From NCBI GenBank assembly GCA_046154695.1, contig JBJXFI010000363.1:1-7022 (forward strand): 7,022 nt of DNA. The letters are read 5' to 3'. The notes below the pieces were generated by a model. That model was given only the letters and a program-made list of their open reading frames with translations, searched no databases and was not told the origin of the DNA. Within the stretch, counting starts at the first letter, position 1. Every line of letters starts with the position of its first letter. Made by a program: the position numbers and the translations under genes. Below are positions 5,346 to 7,022 of this stretch, piece by piece. The stretch comes from DALYLB01 sp046154695. GTDB lineage: Bacteria > Acidobacteriota > Blastocatellia > RBC074.

Positions 5346-6149
5346 ATGATCACCCTACTCACCGATTTCGGCGCCGCCGATTACTTCGTTCCGGCCGTCA
5401 AGGGCGCCATTTTGACGATCCATCCCGAAGCGCGAATCGTCGATCTCACGCACGAGATCGTCGAGCACGATATTGAGTCGGCGGCCTTCACGCTGGGGGC
5501 GTGCTATCGCGACTTTCCGGCCGGGACGATTCACATGGCGGTGGTCGATCCGGGCGTAGGGTCGGAGAGGCGGGCGATCGTCGTCGAGGCGGGCGGGCGT
5601 GTCTTCGTCGGGCCGGACAACGGGATCTTCAGTTATATCTATACGCGCGAAGCAGATGCGCGGGTCTTTCGCATCACGCGCGAGGACCTGTTTCGTCATC
5701 CGGTGAGCCCGACCTTTCACGGGCGCGACATTTTCGCGCCGATCGCGGCGCATCTGCTGCTGGGCAGCGCGCGGCCGGAACAGCTCGGCGAGCGAATCGA
5801 GGATTACGCGCGGATCGAGATGCCCGAGCCGCGGGCGATGGCGCATGGGCGCATTCAAGGATGTCTGATTCAGGTGGACAGGTTCGGCAACTGCGTGACC
5901 AATCTGACGGCGCGGGAGCTGCGGCTGAATCCGGCGGGGCGGCCGGGGCCGCAATGGATGCTGACGGTCGCCGGCCGCGGGATCGTCCGTTTCGGGACGC
6001 ATTTCGCGGAGTGCCGGCGCGAGGGCGAGCTGTTCGCCTATCCGGGAAGCGCCGGATACTGGGAGATCGGCGTGTGGCGCGCTTCGGCCGCCGCCGCGAT
6101 CGACGCTCGGCGCGGGATGGACGTGCTGCTGGAGCCGCGATGGATCTGA
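5346..6149 (+). CDS. S-adenosyl-L-methionine hydroxide adenosyltransferase (DUF62, SAM hydrolase)
   Basis: This 267-residue protein belongs to the DUF62 family related to fluorinase and chlorinase. Characterised members hydrolyse SAM to adenosine and L-methionine, using water or hydroxide as nucleophile. Family landmarks are the N-terminal MITLLTDFG (1-9), DLTHEI (33-38), VVDPGVGSERR (66-76), VGPDNGIFSY (88-97), SPTFHGRDIFAPIAAHL (121-137) and VDRFGNCVTNL (177-187). D68, R75 and H125 fit the conserved Asp-Arg-His triad reported for the family. Halogenases carry an extra insertion in the N-terminal part that is not apparent here, so plain hydrolase activity is more likely. The ATG at 5346 gives the canonical N-terminus, but no Shine-Dalgarno precedes it: the upstream bases are the end of the heptad array (CTACCTCCCCA). 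The gene overlaps folP by 10 bases. Its physiological role is unsettled; control of SAM levels is the usual proposal. Confidence 0.93.
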   Translation: MITLLTDFGAADYFVPAVKGAILTIHPEARIVDLTHEIVEHDIESAAFTLGACYRDFPAGTIHMAVVDPGVGSERRAIVVEAGGRVFVGPDNGIFSYIYTREADARVFRITREDLFRHPVSPTFHGRDIFAPIAAHLLLGSARPEQLGERIEDYARIEMPEPRAMAHGRIQGCLIQVDRFGNCVTNLTARELRLNPAGRPGPQWMLTVAGRGIVRFGTHFAECRREGELFAYPGSAGYWEIGVWRASAAAAIDARRGMDVLLEPRWI

Positions 6150-6997
6150 TTCGCTCGAAGATCGATCTCGAAGCCCGCGTGCGGGTCATGGGCGTGCTCA
6201 ATGTCACGCCCGATTCGTTCTCGGACGGCGGCCGGTACGACGACGCGGATCGCGCCGTGGCGCGGGCGCTGGAGATCGAGGCCGAGGGGGCCGATCTGCT
6301 CGACATCGGCGGCGAATCGACGCGGCCCGGATCGAGCCCGGTCTCGATCGAGGAGGAGCGGGCGCGCGTGCTGCCCGTGATCGAGCGATTGCAGGGGCGA
6401 TTGCGCATCCCGATCTCGATCGACACGACGAAGCCGGAGGTCGCCCGCGCCGCCATCGGCGCGGGCGCCGAGATCATCAACGACATCAGCGGGCTTCGCT
6501 TCGATCCCGCGATCGCCGATGTCGCGGCCCAAACGGGCGCGGCGCTCTTGCTGATGCACTCGCGGGGCAGGCCCCAAACGATGCAGCAGCTTCCGCCGGC
6601 GGACGAGATCTTCGCCGAGGTGCTCGGCGGGCTGCGCGCCGCCGTCGATGAGGCGGCCCGCCGCGGCGTCGCCCCCGGCCGGATGATCCTCGACCCGGGC
6701 ATCGGCTTCGGGAAGACCCCGCGCCAGAACCTGCAACTGATCAACGGCCTCGATCGCATCGTACGCGCGTTCGGCTTGCCGGTCCTGCTCGGAACCTCGC
6801 GCAAATCGTTCATCCGGCGAACGCTCGATGAGGTTCTTCCGGCCGCCGTCCGCGACGACGAGCGCGAGCGCGCCGCCGGCACCGCCGCAAGCATCGCCAT
6901 CGGCATCCTGCGCGGCGCGCGCATCGTCCGCGTGCATGACGTCGCCGAGATGGCCGCCGTCGCCCGCCTCACCGAAGCGATCCTCCAGTCCGAATGA
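6140..6997 (+). CDS. folP: Dihydropteroate synthase
   Basis: FolP condenses 6-hydroxymethyl-dihydropterin diphosphate with p-aminobenzoate to give 7,8-dihydropteroate in folate synthesis; it is the cytoplasmic target of sulfonamides. The 285-residue TIM barrel shows every standard motif in order: VMGVLNVTPDSFSDGG (16-31, with N21), LDIGGESTRPG (54-64), ISIDTTKPEVA (92-102, with D95), INDISG (113-118, with N114), LMHSRGRPQTMQ (138-149), ILDPGIGFGKT (183-193, with D185), LLGTSRKSF (216-224, with K222), and RVHDV (264-268, with R264 and H266). The frame is open far upstream, but that part lies within the SAM hydrolase gene. The ATG at 6140 gives the normal length and has GGAG at 6131-6134, five bases away. 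The 10-base overlap with the preceding stop suggests translational coupling. Nothing suggests a sulfonamide-resistant sul variant or horizontal transfer; base use matches the neighbours. Confidence 0.97.
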   Translation: MDLIRSKIDLEARVRVMGVLNVTPDSFSDGGRYDDADRAVARALEIEAEGADLLDIGGESTRPGSSPVSIEEERARVLPVIERLQGRLRIPISIDTTKPEVARAAIGAGAEIINDISGLRFDPAIADVAAQTGAALLLMHSRGRPQTMQQLPPADEIFAEVLGGLRAAVDEAARRGVAPGRMILDPGIGFGKTPRQNLQLINGLDRIVRAFGLPVLLGTSRKSFIRRTLDEVLPAAVRDDERERAAGTAASIAIGILRGARIVRVHDVAEMAAVARLTEAILQSE

Positions 6998-7022
6998 AGA
7001 CCCCCGGGAGCGCCGAGCGACA
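6994..7022 (+). CDS. Possible start of a downstream gene, cut by window edge
   Basis: The folP stop is written ATGA, and the overlapping ATG opens a frame reading MKTPGSAER with no stop before the window ends. Such 4-base overlaps are typical of coupled genes in a bacterial operon. No ribosome site beyond the folP end is evident, and nine residues are too few to name a product. In several phyla folP is followed by a diadenylate cyclase or glmM gene, but nothing here supports either. The ATG may be fortuitous. Confidence 0.35.

Noticed and set aside
5237..5476. Small open frame whose translation repeats QPATINH
   Set aside because: The peptide repeat is simply the 21-base DNA repeat read in frame. 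The remainder continues as a shadow frame inside the DUF62 gene, and no ribosome site precedes it.
5674..6972. Minus-strand open frame of 432 codons opposite folP and the DUF62 gene
   Set aside because: The Arg/Ser/Pro-rich translation has no domain and spans two real genes on the other strand.
6140..6997. Acquired sulfonamide-resistance sul gene
   Set aside because: The sequence has the motifs and length of a chromosomal folP, it overlaps its upstream neighbour like a native operon gene, and no integron or mobile element is present.

Overview
The window is GC-rich bacterial chromosome with ordinary housekeeping and metabolic genes packed in two divergent blocks. I see no rRNA, tRNA, CRISPR array, transposase or phage gene. 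The best lineage guess is Acidobacteriota, perhaps Blastocatellia-like. It rests on base composition, on the style of the exported repeat/glycine-zipper protein, and on the particular IscU and GlcE variants. It is an inference, not a proven assignment.

Minus-strand block (positions 3992 down to 1). The order of transcription is iscS (cysteine desulfurase), iscU (Fe-S scaffold), glcE (FAD-binding glycolate oxidase subunit) and glcF (Fe-S glycolate oxidase subunit, cut by the window edge). IscS takes sulfur from cysteine and IscU assembles the cluster. GlcF needs two [4Fe-4S] clusters to pass electrons from glycolate oxidation, so cluster supply and a cluster-using enzyme sit in one co-directional run. 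The iscS-iscU gap (2674-2780) holds a perfect 12-bp palindrome of a dispersed-repeat type and a CRP/FNR-like 18-bp operator-like palindrome.

Divergent intergenic region (3993-4114). It must carry the start signals for both blocks. Only weak promoter candidates are visible, but a very strong Shine-Dalgarno sequence fixes the start of the first plus-strand gene.

Plus-strand block (4115 to 7022). First comes a 367-residue exported protein of unknown function, with two Tyr/Gly-rich repeats, a Pro-rich linker, a probable beta domain and a glycine zipper. A 127-base spacer follows, almost filled by a heptanucleotide repeat array with an 18-bp perfect inverted repeat. Then come a SAM hydroxide adenosyltransferase (DUF62) gene and folP (dihydropteroate synthase), which overlap by 10 bases. 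A possible further gene begins by an ATGA overlap with the folP stop and runs off the window.

No clearly new multi-gene system is visible. The items most worth a second look are the heptad array touching the DUF62 start codon, the exported repeat/glycine-zipper protein, the IscU without the usual chaperone-recognition motif, and the two palindromes between iscS and iscU.
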